A DNA stretch of 64,000 nt, taken from Melioribacteraceae bacterium. Lineage in GTDB: Bacteria; Bacteroidota; Ignavibacteria; Ignavibacteriales; Melioribacteraceae. Both the position numbers and the translations under genes were made by a program. Each line of letters opens with the position of its first letter. Positions within the stretch are counted from its first letter, which is position 1. The stretch spans positions 30,738 through 94,737 of the forward strand of contig JAKIUC010000007.1 in the NCBI GenBank assembly GCA_021647785.1, given 5' to 3'. Below the pieces are notes generated by a model. It did not search any database. It saw only the letters and a program-made list of their open reading frames with translations, and was not told the origin of the DNA. Shown in pieces: positions 28,003 to 36,833 of this stretch.

Positions 28003-29400
28003 CTATTGACCATCTTTAATTATTTTTTTCTCTAACCATGTAACCACCTCCCATTTTTTAGTATCCGGAAAAAACGGCGGTACAAATCTTAATACACGTT
28101 CATCATAATCTTGAACAAATTTGTAGCCTTTATATGGACCTGACCAATTATAGTGAGCAGTTACTCTAACAGTATTTGAAGTGATACCACCAAATATTTT
28201 CCAACTGGCAAGGTAGCCGTCATTGTTAACCAAATTATTATCGGGACCAACATTTCCAGTTAACGAAAACATAGTTGCTTGCGTATGAATATCATCATGT
28301 TTAGTATCGTCATTATATTTTATTCTTATGTTACTTTCTGCAATAAGTCCTAACATATCGTCTTTATCTGGGTAGGTTGCTGGGTCTTCATTAAAACTAT
28401 ACATTAAATCATCCGTTTGAAAAATCTTACCGCTTCCTGATAACCCGCGCTTGCTTGCAACAATGGTGGCTTGACCATTTAGAGTTCCTTTCACAAATAC
28501 ATTCCCCCTTTCAACATAAATCATCCCATTAGGAGTTAATGAATCTAATGGAACAGTCTCTTCAGCAGACCAACTTCCTGAACCAATTTTTTGCTGATAT
28601 TTTACATCACCATTTTCTATAAATTCAATACGTACCTGTGTTTTTAAGTTAGAACTCGTTGTATCTGTAAATACTTTTCCGTTAGCAATTGCAGCAGCAT
28701 GCATTCCTGTGGTATCAAACTCTAATGGAATATCAACCCCTGAATTAAAACCTGCTTGAAATTCGGGAGGAGGGGGAGAATTGTACATAGTATGACCATT
28801 CTGATATGTCACCTTTCCTGTAAAAACTGGAGAACCCCAAGTTTTGAGATTACCTTGAGCATGAAATGGTCCACTAAAAGTATCACCAGTTGCAGGAATT
28901 GCTGTAATCCTATTATAAAAATTGCCATATTTTGCAAAAGAGCTTGGTCTTAAAACAATAATTACTTCGTTCTCTAATATATCATTATCAGGCATAGCTT
29001 CTGTGATAGGAGATATTCCATTTATATTGTATTTCGATTGTGCATGTATAGCTACTAATTTATTCATTAACGGATTAGCAACAGTGTTACCATTCGGAAG
29101 AGTTAACAGTGTATCTGAAAGAGAAGGAATTGCAGAAGTTCTTACAGTTTTAAGAGTATATTCTCCACCATTAAATTGAATGTCTTCATAGTTGCCATCA
29201 TCCTCCCAGTTTTTATCTAAAAATATTTTATTTGCTGCAATATTAGCTGCACTTACAGCAATATTATAAGCCTGTGCATTAGCAAGATATTCAGCAACAT
29301 TATCTATAGTTCTGGTTGAAAGAGAATTAAATCTATGCCCGAACATTAAAAATATTGTACTAAATGCTAATACTAATAAAATTGCTGCTTTTCCTCCCAT
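28003..29400 (-). CDS. Pilin-like membrane-anchored protein, PilX-like position (set A, third gene)
   Basis: The 465-residue protein starts MGGKAAILLVLAFSTIFLMF, a single N-terminal anchor helix with almost no leader, then an amphipathic helix (FNSLSTRTIDNVAEYLANAQ) and a large beta-rich domain outside the cytoplasm. The plan resembles minor pilins of PilX type (anchor plus passenger), but the Glu5 and GFxxxE signature of prepilins is absent. The N-terminal 60 residues parallel the 32098-33609 protein of the divergent operon. It is last in a three-gene operon, 9 bases after the second gene. Function unknown; a surface or periplasmic fibre role is inferred. Confidence 0.7.
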   Translation of the reverse strand: MGGKAAILLVLAFSTIFLMFGHRFNSLSTRTIDNVAEYLANAQAYNIAVSAANIAANKIFLDKNWEDDGNYEDIQFNGGEYTLKTVRTSAIPSLSDTLLTLPNGNTVANPLMNKLVAIHAQSKYNINGISPITEAMPDNDILENEVIIVLRPSSFAKYGNFYNRITAIPATGDTFSGPFHAQGNLKTWGSPVFTGKVTYQNGHTMYNSPPPPEFQAGFNSGVDIPLEFDTTGMHAAAIANGKVFTDTTSSNLKTQVRIEFIENGDVKYQQKIGSGSWSAEETVPLDSLTPNGMIYVERGNVFVKGTLNGQATIVASKRGLSGSGKIFQTDDLMYSFNEDPATYPDKDDMLGLIAESNIRIKYNDDTKHDDIHTQATMFSLTGNVGPDNNLVNNDGYLASWKIFGGITSNTVRVTAHYNWSGPYKGYKFVQDYDERVLRFVPPFFPDTKKWEVVTWLEKKIIKDGQ

Positions 29401-29409
29401 AACTAACTC

Positions 29410-29994
29410 CTATCTTTGGTTTCTGTTTCTGGATGACATTCGTATTTGTCTCCAGGCTGTTTTTGCATAAGTTGTATCGTATCCATAAACATCTTCAATT
29501 TCTATATCTATTTGTATAGTCTCTATGTTTCCTAAACTACCAACTATAGGTAGTGCTAATGTATCACCTAAATAATTGAAATAGGATAATTCAAATTTTG
29601 TTATACCCATATTTGATGCTAAAGGAGTGCCGCCATTTTCACTTCTATATAACATTTTATCATTAGGGTTTGGGGTGTTTAATAGTTCACTTGCGGGACC
29701 AATTGAATATCTAATTGTATCTCCATCAACAAGAAAAGCGATAGATGAACTATCTGCAAAAGTAATTGCAGATGCAGAAGGATTAGCATTAGCCCAATCT
29801 GAAGTATATCCCATTTGCCGAAAATCGAATTCAATTAGTTTTACAACTTCCACCAGATTTTCTTGTAAAATTGCATCACCATTAAAAATATATGAATTAC
29901 GTACAGCCGCATCATTTAGTCTTAATAAAATCATTAAGAGAAGCCCACCTATAACAATGGAGCCTAAAATATCTAATAAAGTACTAAATCCCAT
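29410..29994 (-). CDS. Pilin-like membrane-anchored protein, PilW-like position (set A, second gene)
   Basis: A 194-residue protein with an N-terminal anchor helix (GFSTLLDILGSIVIGGLLLMILLRL) and an extended beta-rich domain. Its closest relative visible here is the 31507-32085 protein: both carry NPNDKxLYRxENxG and KFELSYFxxxG at equivalent places and end with W(R/K)xxxR. This position and size recall the PilW/GspJ minor pilins, but the conserved Glu5 is lacking. It starts 9 bases after the first gene. Cytoplasmic part is only a few residues, so the bulk is outside. Confidence 0.7.
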   Translation of the reverse strand: MGFSTLLDILGSIVIGGLLLMILLRLNDAAVRNSYIFNGDAILQENLVEVVKLIEFDFRQMGYTSDWANANPSASAITFADSSSIAFLVDGDTIRYSIGPASELLNTPNPNDKMLYRSENGGTPLASNMGITKFELSYFNYLGDTLALPIVGSLGNIETIQIDIEIEDVYGYDTTYAKTAWRQIRMSSRNRNQR

Positions 29995-30003
29995 TACTTC
30001 CTC

Positions 30004-30549
30004 TTAAAATGCAAAATTACTTTGAATAACAGACATAACAATTGTATCAGGAAAAGCTTTATAAGCAGTATTTCCCATCACACCAGAAGTAACCATAACA
30101 GTAAGTTTTTTGTGCCATGTTCTGTTGGGAACATAAACATCTGGGTTATTAGAATTTACATATCCCACAACACAATTAATATCAAAATAATCTGAAAACA
30201 TACCTTGAAAAGGATTCCTTGAAATAGCAGTATCCTCCGTGTTAAAACTTAATCCATTAAAATCATCAAAATCATTAAATGTTTTATAATCCTCACCTAC
30301 TTCTGGTCCTAAATTTAAAGTAAGGTTATTTAAGTTAGTAACAATAACTGTTGTATCAACAGAGAATTCATCAAAAGCTTTTCCTGTAGCTTCCTCAATA
30401 ATTGAAGCAGCTACCGAAACCGCTTGCAGTTTAACTTTCGATTCTAACATTACGTAATCAGTCATAAGAAAACCATTAGTTATTCTCAATATTACTATTG
30501 ATAGTAATACCAAAGCTCCTAACGATATCATCATTTGTCCTGTTCCCAT
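30004..30549 (-). CDS. Pilin-like membrane-anchored protein, PilV-like position (set A, first gene)
   Basis: A 181-residue protein: anchor helix (MMISLGALVLLSIVILRITN), amphipathic helix with ASIIEEATGKAFDE, then a beta domain containing FNDFDDFNGLSF. The parallel segments in the 30986-31471 protein are LMEEIQSRAFDE and FNDIDDYDGYSV, proving paralogy. The EE-AFDE helix and the (D/N)DFNG turn are reminiscent of PilV-type minor pilins. It is first in a leftward operon; the first gene of the mirror operon starts 437 bases away. No signal peptidase or prepilin peptidase site is obvious. Confidence 0.7.
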   Translation of the reverse strand: MGTGQMMISLGALVLLSIVILRITNGFLMTDYVMLESKVKLQAVSVAASIIEEATGKAFDEFSVDTTVIVTNLNNLTLNLGPEVGEDYKTFNDFDDFNGLSFNTEDTAISRNPFQGMFSDYFDINCVVGYVNSNNPDVYVPNRTWHKKLTVMVTSGVMGNTAYKAFPDTIVMSVIQSNFAF

Positions 30550-30985
30550 AAAAACATCAATCTTTATTTTTTATTTATTTAAATATATAAAGTATTGATA
30601 TCAAATATCGTGCTATAAGTCAACACATATTTTAATTAAAATATGTAGCCAAAAAAAATATAGATTTTACAGAGGTAATTTTGACATGTTGTTTTGTAGA
30701 AAATACCATTTTATGGGATATGATTGTGAGGTGACTTTGTTCAAGAGACTACTTCATACCCATAGGGGATACCTTTCTCTGTAGGACTTGGAGGAAGACA
30801 CATTACTGGAATGAAATTTGATTCAAGCTAAAGTTATCCATGAAATAATTTAGATGGTACTAAACAAACTAAAAAATTTTTCGATATATATCACAGTACA
30901 TTATATCTTATTTTTATATATTTAGTGTATATGAAAGATTATGGTTCTAAAATTAAAGACTGAAAAAAATTATAGGTAACTAATT
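30550..30985. other. Divergent regulatory region between the two pilin-like operons
   Basis: The 436 bases hold the promoters of both operons. A 22-bp perfect palindrome is at 30625-30646. A patch of ordinary composition (about 30715-30830) carries the 11-mer AGAGACTACTT, which recurs in inverse orientation at about 41346-41356. I found no intact gene; fragments of frames around 30740-30890 have stops in every frame. Confidence 0.5.
30625..30646. promoter_or_regulatory. 22-bp perfect palindrome upstream of pilin-like operon A
   Basis: The half-site ACATATTTTAA is followed directly by its reverse complement with no spacer. It lies 76-97 bases upstream of the 30549 start codon, a suitable place for a dimeric regulator. 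Being AT-only apart from its ends, it could also be chance in AT-rich DNA, but a 22-bp perfect match is unlikely by chance in a region this size. Confidence 0.5.
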
Positions 30986-31471
30986 ATGAACGGTGGACAG
31001 CAATTAATGGTACTTGGAGCACTTGTAATGCTCTCTTATTTAGTACTAAGTATTGGAAATACGAGTAATGTTCAACTTGAAGCTGCTCTATTAAACGAAA
31101 GTATTATTTCTGGTTCTGCCTTAGCTCAATCACTAATGGAAGAAATTCAGAGCAGAGCTTTTGATGAAAATACTATTTCTCAGGCAATTGCATCTTCAGA
31201 TGAATTAACTTCAAGTAACTCATTTGGTCCTGACGGAGAGGAGGTTGCTCCATCAGATTTTAATGACATTGATGATTATGATGGATATTCTGTAACCTAT
31301 TCTCTCAGCAGAATGGGAGAGTTTAGTGCAGAGGTGGATGTCTATTACATAGCAGAGTTTGAGCCGGAAACACCCTCTTTAGAACGAACATTCTCAAAGA
31401 GAATTGATATAACAATCTCTAATGCTGCTATAGATGCGAACATAGTTTTTACTTCTATTGTTTCATATTAA
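30986..31471 (+). CDS. Pilin-like membrane-anchored protein, PilV-like position (set B, first gene)
   Basis: A 161-residue protein with anchor helix (QQLMVLGALVMLSYLVLSIG), helix LAQSLMEEIQSRAFDE and the FNDIDDYDGYSV turn, followed by about 60 beta-rich residues. It is the counterpart of the 30004-30549 protein. There is no Glu at +5 of a pilin-type cleavage site. It begins a rightward three-gene operon (35 and 12 bases to the next genes). Role is unknown; the set order small, medium, large repeats that of set A, so the three proteins probably assemble together. Confidence 0.7.
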   Translation: MNGGQQLMVLGALVMLSYLVLSIGNTSNVQLEAALLNESIISGSALAQSLMEEIQSRAFDENTISQAIASSDELTSSNSFGPDGEEVAPSDFNDIDDYDGYSVTYSLSRMGEFSAEVDVYYIAEFEPETPSLERTFSKRIDITISNAAIDANIVFTSIVSY

Positions 31472-31506
31472 ATTTAAATTAGTAATTAAATATTAGCGAG
31501 GTTATT

Positions 31507-32085
31507 GTGGCTAGTTTATTAGATGTTTTAGGGGCAACTGTAATTGCAGGTTTTATTATACTTATGATAATTCAACTGAATGCCCGCATGGTTACGTCAT
31601 CAATGGATATGTTATCGGGAACTATTACACAAAGTGATGCAGCACTTTCAGCTTCAATTATAGAACATTATATGTATAAAATCGGTCATAGGGCAACATC
31701 AAATAAAATTTCTATCGCTGATTCTAACATGATTAAATTTTGTGGTGATATCGATAATGATTCATCGGTTGATACCGTTACATTTTATCTCGATGAAGAA
31801 AATGATTTTACTGATACAGACAACCCAAATGATAAAGGATTATATAGAATAGAAAATAATGGGGCTGCTGTAATTACTTCTATCGTATCAAAATTTGAAT
31901 TATCTTATTTTGATTCTATTGGCACGCAACTTGATTTTGGTTCGTTAGGTAGTCAGACAGTTAGAGATAAAATAAGAAGTATCAAAATTTTTATTGAATT
32001 TGAAGCAGCTTTTTCTATTGATGATTTTTACCAAGGTGTTACTTGGAAAAGAGTTATTAGACCAAAAAATATTTCTGCAATATAA
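31507..32085 (+). CDS. Pilin-like membrane-anchored protein, PilW-like position (set B, second gene)
   Basis: A 192-residue protein starting with GTG at 31507 (AGCGAGG a few bases upstream). The N-terminus ASLLDVLGATVIAGFIILMI is an anchor helix, and NPNDKGLYRIENNG and KFELSYFDSIG match its set A paralogue (29410-29994). A DIDNDSSVDTV segment could be a calcium-type Asp-rich loop. Only about 5 residues precede the helix, so there is no leader with a cleavage signal. Confidence 0.7.
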   Translation: MASLLDVLGATVIAGFIILMIIQLNARMVTSSMDMLSGTITQSDAALSASIIEHYMYKIGHRATSNKISIADSNMIKFCGDIDNDSSVDTVTFYLDEENDFTDTDNPNDKGLYRIENNGAAVITSIVSKFELSYFDSIGTQLDFGSLGSQTVRDKIRSIKIFIEFEAAFSIDDFYQGVTWKRVIRPKNISAI

Positions 32086-32097
32086 GGAAGAATAGAT

Positions 32098-33609
32098 ATG
32101 GGACGTGCAGCATTAATAATAGTAATAGGTAGTATTGTTATTCTTGGCATATTAAATATGAACACGATTAACAAACTTTCAAATGCAACTCAAAATTCAG
32201 TAGAGTATCATAATAGCATTGGAGCTAGAAATATTTGCAATACTATGGTTGAACTTATTCTTGCAAAATTAGCTGATGATGCAGATTATAGAGTTTTGGT
32301 AGCTGAAACGAAAAGTTTTTTTGACGGAACAGCAACATATACTGTAAAAGAGGTTGGGTCAATTGATGGAGGAGGTGATGATGATCTCGGGGATGATCAT
32401 GGCGATGATCACGGAGACGACCATGGTGATGACCACGGGGGCGATCACGGTGATGATCACGGAGGCGACCATGGAGATGACCACGGGGACGATCACGGTG
32501 ATGACCATTCGTATAATCTAAAAAACTTAGATAATCCTAATTTCCAAAAAGTTTTTAATAAGCCAAATAATTATGCGGGGTTTTTCAATTTTGACATAGA
32601 ACACTTTAGTATAGATTTTTGGGATGACCATGGAGACGATCATGGTGATGACCATGGAGATGACCATGGAGACGATCATAGTGATGACCACGGCGATGAT
32701 CATGGAGACGATGACCATGGAGATGGTGTAGATGAGGATTCAATATCAGAGCATATAATAATTAAAATTTCTGTTTCTGCTGAGTTAGGCGGTGTTAATC
32801 AATCTGCAACTGTATATGTTTCAGTACCAGTGGATGGATATGTACCTGATGCAGTTTTGGCTACTATTACTACAAATAACTCAATCCGAACAGTAGGTTC
32901 TTTAGTAGTTGATGGCAGAAACCATACTACCGAAGGTATCTTAAGAGAAAATATGGGAACTGTTGGAATATGGACCACAAGTACTTTTACACAGTCTGGA
33001 AATTCAAAAATTGGCGGAACTAGTAGTGCAGTAGATTATACCCCTTCAAAACCAGGAGACCCCAATATTATAAAAACTTCACAATCATGGGGCGATGGTT
33101 CTTATCCAAACTCGCCCGATAAAGTACTCGGTGGCGAAAGTGAAGGCTTCCCTGAGGGAACGTTAAAAGCTTTTGCTCAAAATCCTGCTAATGAAGGGAG
33201 TCAATATGTAACAAACCCAGCACACCTTACTTTTCCGCTATCTGGGGTTACATATGTAGAGTTAACTTCCGGTGATACATGGAATAGTGCAAACATTAAT
33301 GGTGAAGGTTTGTTAATAGTTAGCAACTCATCTAAAGATGCTGTTATTAAAAACTTAAATTCAGGTACATTCAAAGGTTTGTTAATTGCTGATGATATAA
33401 TCCAAATACATACCGATATTATTGGAGCAGTTTTTGTGCTTTCCTCTTCTCCCTCCGAAGGAAACAGCATTGGAAATGGAAATGGTTCGGTATTATACTC
33501 AAGCAAAGCAATTGCCGATGGTGTAAATGCTGCTGGAGGTGTAGGAGACTCTGCTCCTGATTATGGATTTGGAAAACATAGAGTTAAAATATTAGCTTGG
33601 TATGAATAA
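32098..33609 (+). CDS. Pilin-like anchored protein with DDHG repeat blocks (set B, third gene)
   Basis: A 503-residue protein. It has an N-terminal anchor (GRAALIIVIGSIVILGILNM) and amphipathic helix. A first repeat block covers about residues 93-137 and a second about 176-210, both built of the tetrapeptide DDHG with a few GDHG and DDHS variants. The roughly 38-residue insert between them is rich in Phe and Asn. The C-terminal about 280 residues are beta-rich (TSSTFTQSGNSKIGGTSSAV, then GAVFVLSSSPSEGNSIGNGN), similar to the passenger of PilX-like proteins. The 17 His within acidic repeats should bind divalent metals (Zn, Ni, Cu or Ca) outside the cytoplasm. The set A homologue lacks the repeats. 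Confidence 0.72.
   Translation: MGRAALIIVIGSIVILGILNMNTINKLSNATQNSVEYHNSIGARNICNTMVELILAKLADDADYRVLVAETKSFFDGTATYTVKEVGSIDGGGDDDLGDDHGDDHGDDHGDDHGGDHGDDHGGDHGDDHGDDHGDDHSYNLKNLDNPNFQKVFNKPNNYAGFFNFDIEHFSIDFWDDHGDDHGDDHGDDHGDDHSDDHGDDHGDDDHGDGVDEDSISEHIIIKISVSAELGGVNQSATVYVSVPVDGYVPDAVLATITTNNSIRTVGSLVVDGRNHTTEGILRENMGTVGIWTTSTFTQSGNSKIGGTSSAVDYTPSKPGDPNIIKTSQSWGDGSYPNSPDKVLGGESEGFPEGTLKAFAQNPANEGSQYVTNPAHLTFPLSGVTYVELTSGDTWNSANINGEGLLIVSNSSKDAVIKNLNSGTFKGLLIADDIIQIHTDIIGAVFVLSSSPSEGNSIGNGNGSVLYSSKAIADGVNAAGGVGDSAPDYGFGKHRVKILAWYE
32374..32508 (+). repeat. DDHG-encoding 12-bp repeat block 1
   Basis: About eleven in-frame 12-base units encode GDDDLGDDHG and then repeated DDHG or GDHG, ten of them with His. 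Third codon positions vary freely (GAT/GAC, CAT/CAC, GGA/GGC/GGT/GGG) while the amino acids hold, which argues for protein-level selection rather than fresh slippage. Confidence 0.95.
32623..32727 (+). repeat. DDHG-encoding 12-bp repeat block 2
   Basis: The second block carries seven His units (DDHG, one DDHS, one with an extra Asp) and ends GDDDHGDG. It is separated from block 1 by 114 bases of non-repeat coding sequence and has the same synonymous variation. Confidence 0.95.
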
Positions 33610-33613
33610 GTAT

Positions 33614-33647
33614 TTAATCCTATTGCGATAAATTGCAATAGGATTAA
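33614..33647 (+). terminator. Hairpin after pilin-like operon B
   Basis: A 13-bp stem (TTAATCCTATTGC with GCAATAGGATTAA) and 8-base loop begins 5 bases after the stop codon. No T run follows, so it may act as an RNA end-stabiliser or a bidirectional weak terminator. Two smaller hairpins follow (AATCCGC/GCGGATA near 33660 and TCCCGC/GCGGGA near 33716). Confidence 0.55.
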
Positions 33648-33825
33648 TAATCAGTATAATCCGCCACTGCGGATAATGTGCAAGAATACTAATATATACA
33701 CAACCCAAAACAATCCCGCCGTGCGGGAGAAACATTCCCTTTTAAAAAAAGAACATATCACCGCTACGTGTCTGTAATTAATCAACACGGATTAAAAACT
33801 ACTAACATTCCACCGCACTACTATT

Positions 33826-36267
33826 TTACAATCTTTCCTTTTTTTTTGGTTTAACAATTTTTTGAAATGATGGTATATATCGTAAAATGATTGCAACTAT
33901 TAATATAAAGAGAACTTTAAATTTAAAATTTGGTTCTCGAATTTTTGCAGCAATTGCTCTAAATAAATTTGAATCGTCTGTTGATACTCTTTTTGATTTT
34001 GAATAACCTGCTGTAGAGACTGCTCGTTTTTTTAACTTCAGTCTATTCACAATTCTCGAATTATTATATGACAAAAGTGATTCCATATTTGTAAGTGAAA
34101 TTGGAATTGTCTCATCAAAATTAAAATATTTGCTCTTTTCCGAATAAGTGGAAGTGCCTTTATATCGATTATCTTTTTTCATAATTTCAACAACTTCATT
34201 TGAAGAGATATCCCAATTAGTAGTTGCAAACAGAAATCCATGTTTTCCAATACTTTTATTTTTGCTATCAATCAAAAGATATTTAGGAAATACATTTCTT
34301 ACAGATTTAAAAATTTTCATTGCCATAGAATTTGGATATTTCGGTTGTGGACGGTTCTGGGTAGATTCAGAAAAAACACCATCTTCACCCAATTTTGTTT
34401 TTATCAATCTGAAAAAATCTTCATTATGAAGCAGTGCTGTTCCCAAATAGTATGGTGCTGAAATATCCATAATTATTAAATCAAATTTTTCATCCGATGC
34501 TTTTAAGTAATGTTTAGCATCATCAATTACAATTTCATAATTATCAAGTTTATCATATTTATTAAATTCTGGCCAGCATTTTTTTGCAGCCTCAACAACT
34601 ATAGGGTCTATTTCAACCAATGTTGTTTTTTCTGAATATGGTGCAACACGATTTAGTGAATATAACGACCCGCCCCCCAATATTAGTATTCTAAGTTTTC
34701 TATCCAATTTTTGAGAAAGATATTTTGCAGGCAATTCCGCTAAGTAGTATGTAAACTCACTTAAAGCTGTTGGCTGATAAAAACCATCCGATAAGTCATA
34801 TTTATATTGGAAGTATCTTATTCCATTTATGAACGAAACTCTTCCCTTCGGAACTCTTTGAGTTTTATCAAAATATGTATCTATTACTTCAACCGAATGA
34901 TAGAATGAGTTACCCGAAAATAAAACCTTGGGGTTTTTGTATCCTCTCGATTTATAATAATCTTCTGTTGAGTATTTAAATATTTTCTCATGATGGATAG
35001 TGAAAATCCCAATTGTAAAAATTCCAATAAGGAAATAGGAAAATGCCCACTTACTTTTGTTTATCAAAATAAATATGAGAATTAGAAGCAATAAAAAATA
35101 GAGTGACCACAAGAACGAGAGAGAAAACAGAACAACAAAATAGATTAAACCAACTCCAATTATTGCTCCAAATAGTTCCCACGAATAAGCGTTTTTAATA
35201 AACTCAGCACCAGTAAGTTCAATAAATTTGGGCAAAAAGATGGAATAAAATCCGGAAGTAATAAATGCAACAGTAATAAATAATAGTAGCAATGCCTCAT
35301 AACCATAACCTGTACTTATCATTTGTGCAGCATTAACTTTTATAAAAACAAATATAAAAATGTGAATGAAAAGCATACAACAAGAGATAACTTTTAAACT
35401 ATTTATGCTAATCTGTTTCGACAAATAATACCCTATTGAAAACCCGAAAAAATAGACTACACTTACTAACATTATTGATAATTCATTAGCAGAAAGAATT
35501 GATGAGAACTCTCTTACAATAAAATATTGCAGCAGAATTAAATTTAGACCGGCAATAAAAAGAATTCCCTTTTTTTGATAATCCTTTATTTCAATCAATT
35601 TATCTTCTGTTTTTGATATAGCAGAAACCGGCTCTGTTTTAATGAATAAAAAGATTATTCCACTAAAAATAAGAAGCCCCAATAATAATGCAATTAACCA
35701 ATGTTGAAATAACAACGAAAAGAGAAATACCAAAGTAAGTATTGCAAAAGATGGAATAATTTTTTCACGAAATACTAAATAGAGAATTAAATAAGAAACA
35801 AAGGGAACAACCCATAAAAAATTTATTCCGAATGATGTAAAGAAAACTATGCTCAAAATCATTCCAAATACAAATCCATTATTCTCATGGAAAAACAATG
35901 CTCTGCCAGATACACGATGCGAATACTCCTTAAAAAACTCGCCAACTACTGATGCAGATAAAAAGATAAAAGGAAGCATGAGAATAAACAAATAAATTGA
36001 TGTGTTAAAAACATTGGTGAAAATTAAAAGAGCGTAATAAGATATAATTGATAAAGAGAGAAAAAATAGAAAGTTTTTCTTTTTATAAAATTTAAGATAA
36101 TAAACAACACCCAACATCCACGTTAACATTATTAGAAAGTAGCCCATGAATGTTGCAGTTACGTTTACCAAAACTTCAAAATATAATGCCGATTGAATAA
36201 TACCAAAATGTAATCCGGCAAAGAAAAGAACTAATGGTCGTATAAGTTTTTCTTGAGAGTTCATCAA
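33826..36267 (-). CDS. Multi-spanning membrane protein with spermidine-synthase-like domain (fused form)
   Basis: The 813-residue protein has two membrane halves and a C-terminal Rossmann domain. Residues about 1-200 match the separate 186-residue protein at 36273-36833 (shared LF(F/L)HENNGF(V/I)xGxILS). Residues about 230-430 and 500-720 match the 498-residue protein at 36826-38322 (IAGLNLILLQYFI with LIGLNLMLFNFVM). The Rossmann part shows LILGGGSLYSL, VEIDPIVVEAA and DDAKHYL, but the polyamine synthase DSTDP box reads DISAP and the GGGDG Asp is Ser. It is probably not a functional aminopropyltransferase. Third gene of a minus-strand operon, near the pilin-like genes. Confidence 0.75.
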   Translation of the reverse strand: MMNSQEKLIRPLVLFFAGLHFGIIQSALYFEVLVNVTATFMGYFLIMLTWMLGVVYYLKFYKKKNFLFFLSLSIISYYALLIFTNVFNTSIYLFILMLPFIFLSASVVGEFFKEYSHRVSGRALFFHENNGFVFGMILSIVFFTSFGINFLWVVPFVSYLILYLVFREKIIPSFAILTLVFLFSLLFQHWLIALLLGLLIFSGIIFLFIKTEPVSAISKTEDKLIEIKDYQKKGILFIAGLNLILLQYFIVREFSSILSANELSIMLVSVVYFFGFSIGYYLSKQISINSLKVISCCMLFIHIFIFVFIKVNAAQMISTGYGYEALLLLFITVAFITSGFYSIFLPKFIELTGAEFIKNAYSWELFGAIIGVGLIYFVVLFSLSFLWSLYFLLLLILIFILINKSKWAFSYFLIGIFTIGIFTIHHEKIFKYSTEDYYKSRGYKNPKVLFSGNSFYHSVEVIDTYFDKTQRVPKGRVSFINGIRYFQYKYDLSDGFYQPTALSEFTYYLAELPAKYLSQKLDRKLRILILGGGSLYSLNRVAPYSEKTTLVEIDPIVVEAAKKCWPEFNKYDKLDNYEIVIDDAKHYLKASDEKFDLIIMDISAPYYLGTALLHNEDFFRLIKTKLGEDGVFSESTQNRPQPKYPNSMAMKIFKSVRNVFPKYLLIDSKNKSIGKHGFLFATTNWDISSNEVVEIMKKDNRYKGTSTYSEKSKYFNFDETIPISLTNMESLLSYNNSRIVNRLKLKKRAVSTAGYSKSKRVSTDDSNLFRAIAAKIREPNFKFKVLFILIVAIILRYIPSFQKIVKPKKKERL

Positions 36268-36272
36268 ACTTC

Positions 36273-36833
36273 CTATGTTTGTTCTCGTTTTTTATCAGTA
36301 GAAAATGAAAGCAAAGCAAATACAATCAAAAAACTTATAAGGGGAGCAAAATAAAGCATCCAACTTCCGGAGAAATATACACCGGAAAAAGAGAGAATTA
36401 CTCCCAGTATAAATCCATTGTTTTCGTGTAAAAACAAGAGCTTAATTTTTGAAAATTTCTTTTTGGCATAAATAAAATAATAGCCAGGCGATAATCCTGA
36501 AATAAGAATAGCTGTACCGGATAGCAAAAGAGAAGTTTTTTCAAATGGAATAAGGATGTTGAAAAAGAGAGTTATGTAGTACAATACTAAGCTTGCAACA
36601 AGTAATTTCAAAAGCAGATTATTTGATTTTAATCGTAAACCAATAAAAAACCCAATTAACCAAAATAGGAGAGCTATAAAGTAAATGGAAACACGGCTAG
36701 AAACATAAGCCTCCAATATAAAGAAATAGCAAAATTGAATTAATGCAAAGAACACCCCAATAAAAAATGCAACAACCGAGTTAAAATTAATCGAATATTT
36801 ATCTGCAAACGAAGATGTAATATTGTTATTCAA
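36273..36833 (-). CDS. Membrane protein matching the N-terminal half of the fused 813-residue protein
   Basis: A 186-residue protein with about five membrane helices and the shared LFLHENNGFILGVILS segment. It has no enzyme domain. The gene overlaps the upstream 498-residue gene by 8 bases and precedes the fused gene by 5 bases, so the three are one transcript. It looks like the split-off N-terminal module of the fused protein, so the two are likely subunits or duplicates of one system. Function unknown. Confidence 0.7.
   Translation of the reverse strand: MNNNITSSFADKYSINFNSVVAFFIGVFFALIQFCYFFILEAYVSSRVSIYFIALLFWLIGFFIGLRLKSNNLLLKLLVASLVLYYITLFFNILIPFEKTSLLLSGTAILISGLSPGYYFIYAKKKFSKIKLLFLHENNGFILGVILSFSGVYFSGSWMLYFAPLISFLIVFALLSFSTDKKREQT

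Noticed and set aside
30715..30830. Possible riboswitch or small RNA in the pilin-like promoter region
   Set aside because: A GC-richer patch exists but does not match cyclic-di-GMP or other classes I know, and no terminator follows.
32527..32718. Hydrophobic minus-strand frame opposite the DDHG repeat (MVIVSMIIAV-type)
   Set aside because: It is the reverse translation of the GAT/CAT/GGN repeat and has no promoter, ribosome site or independent codon structure.
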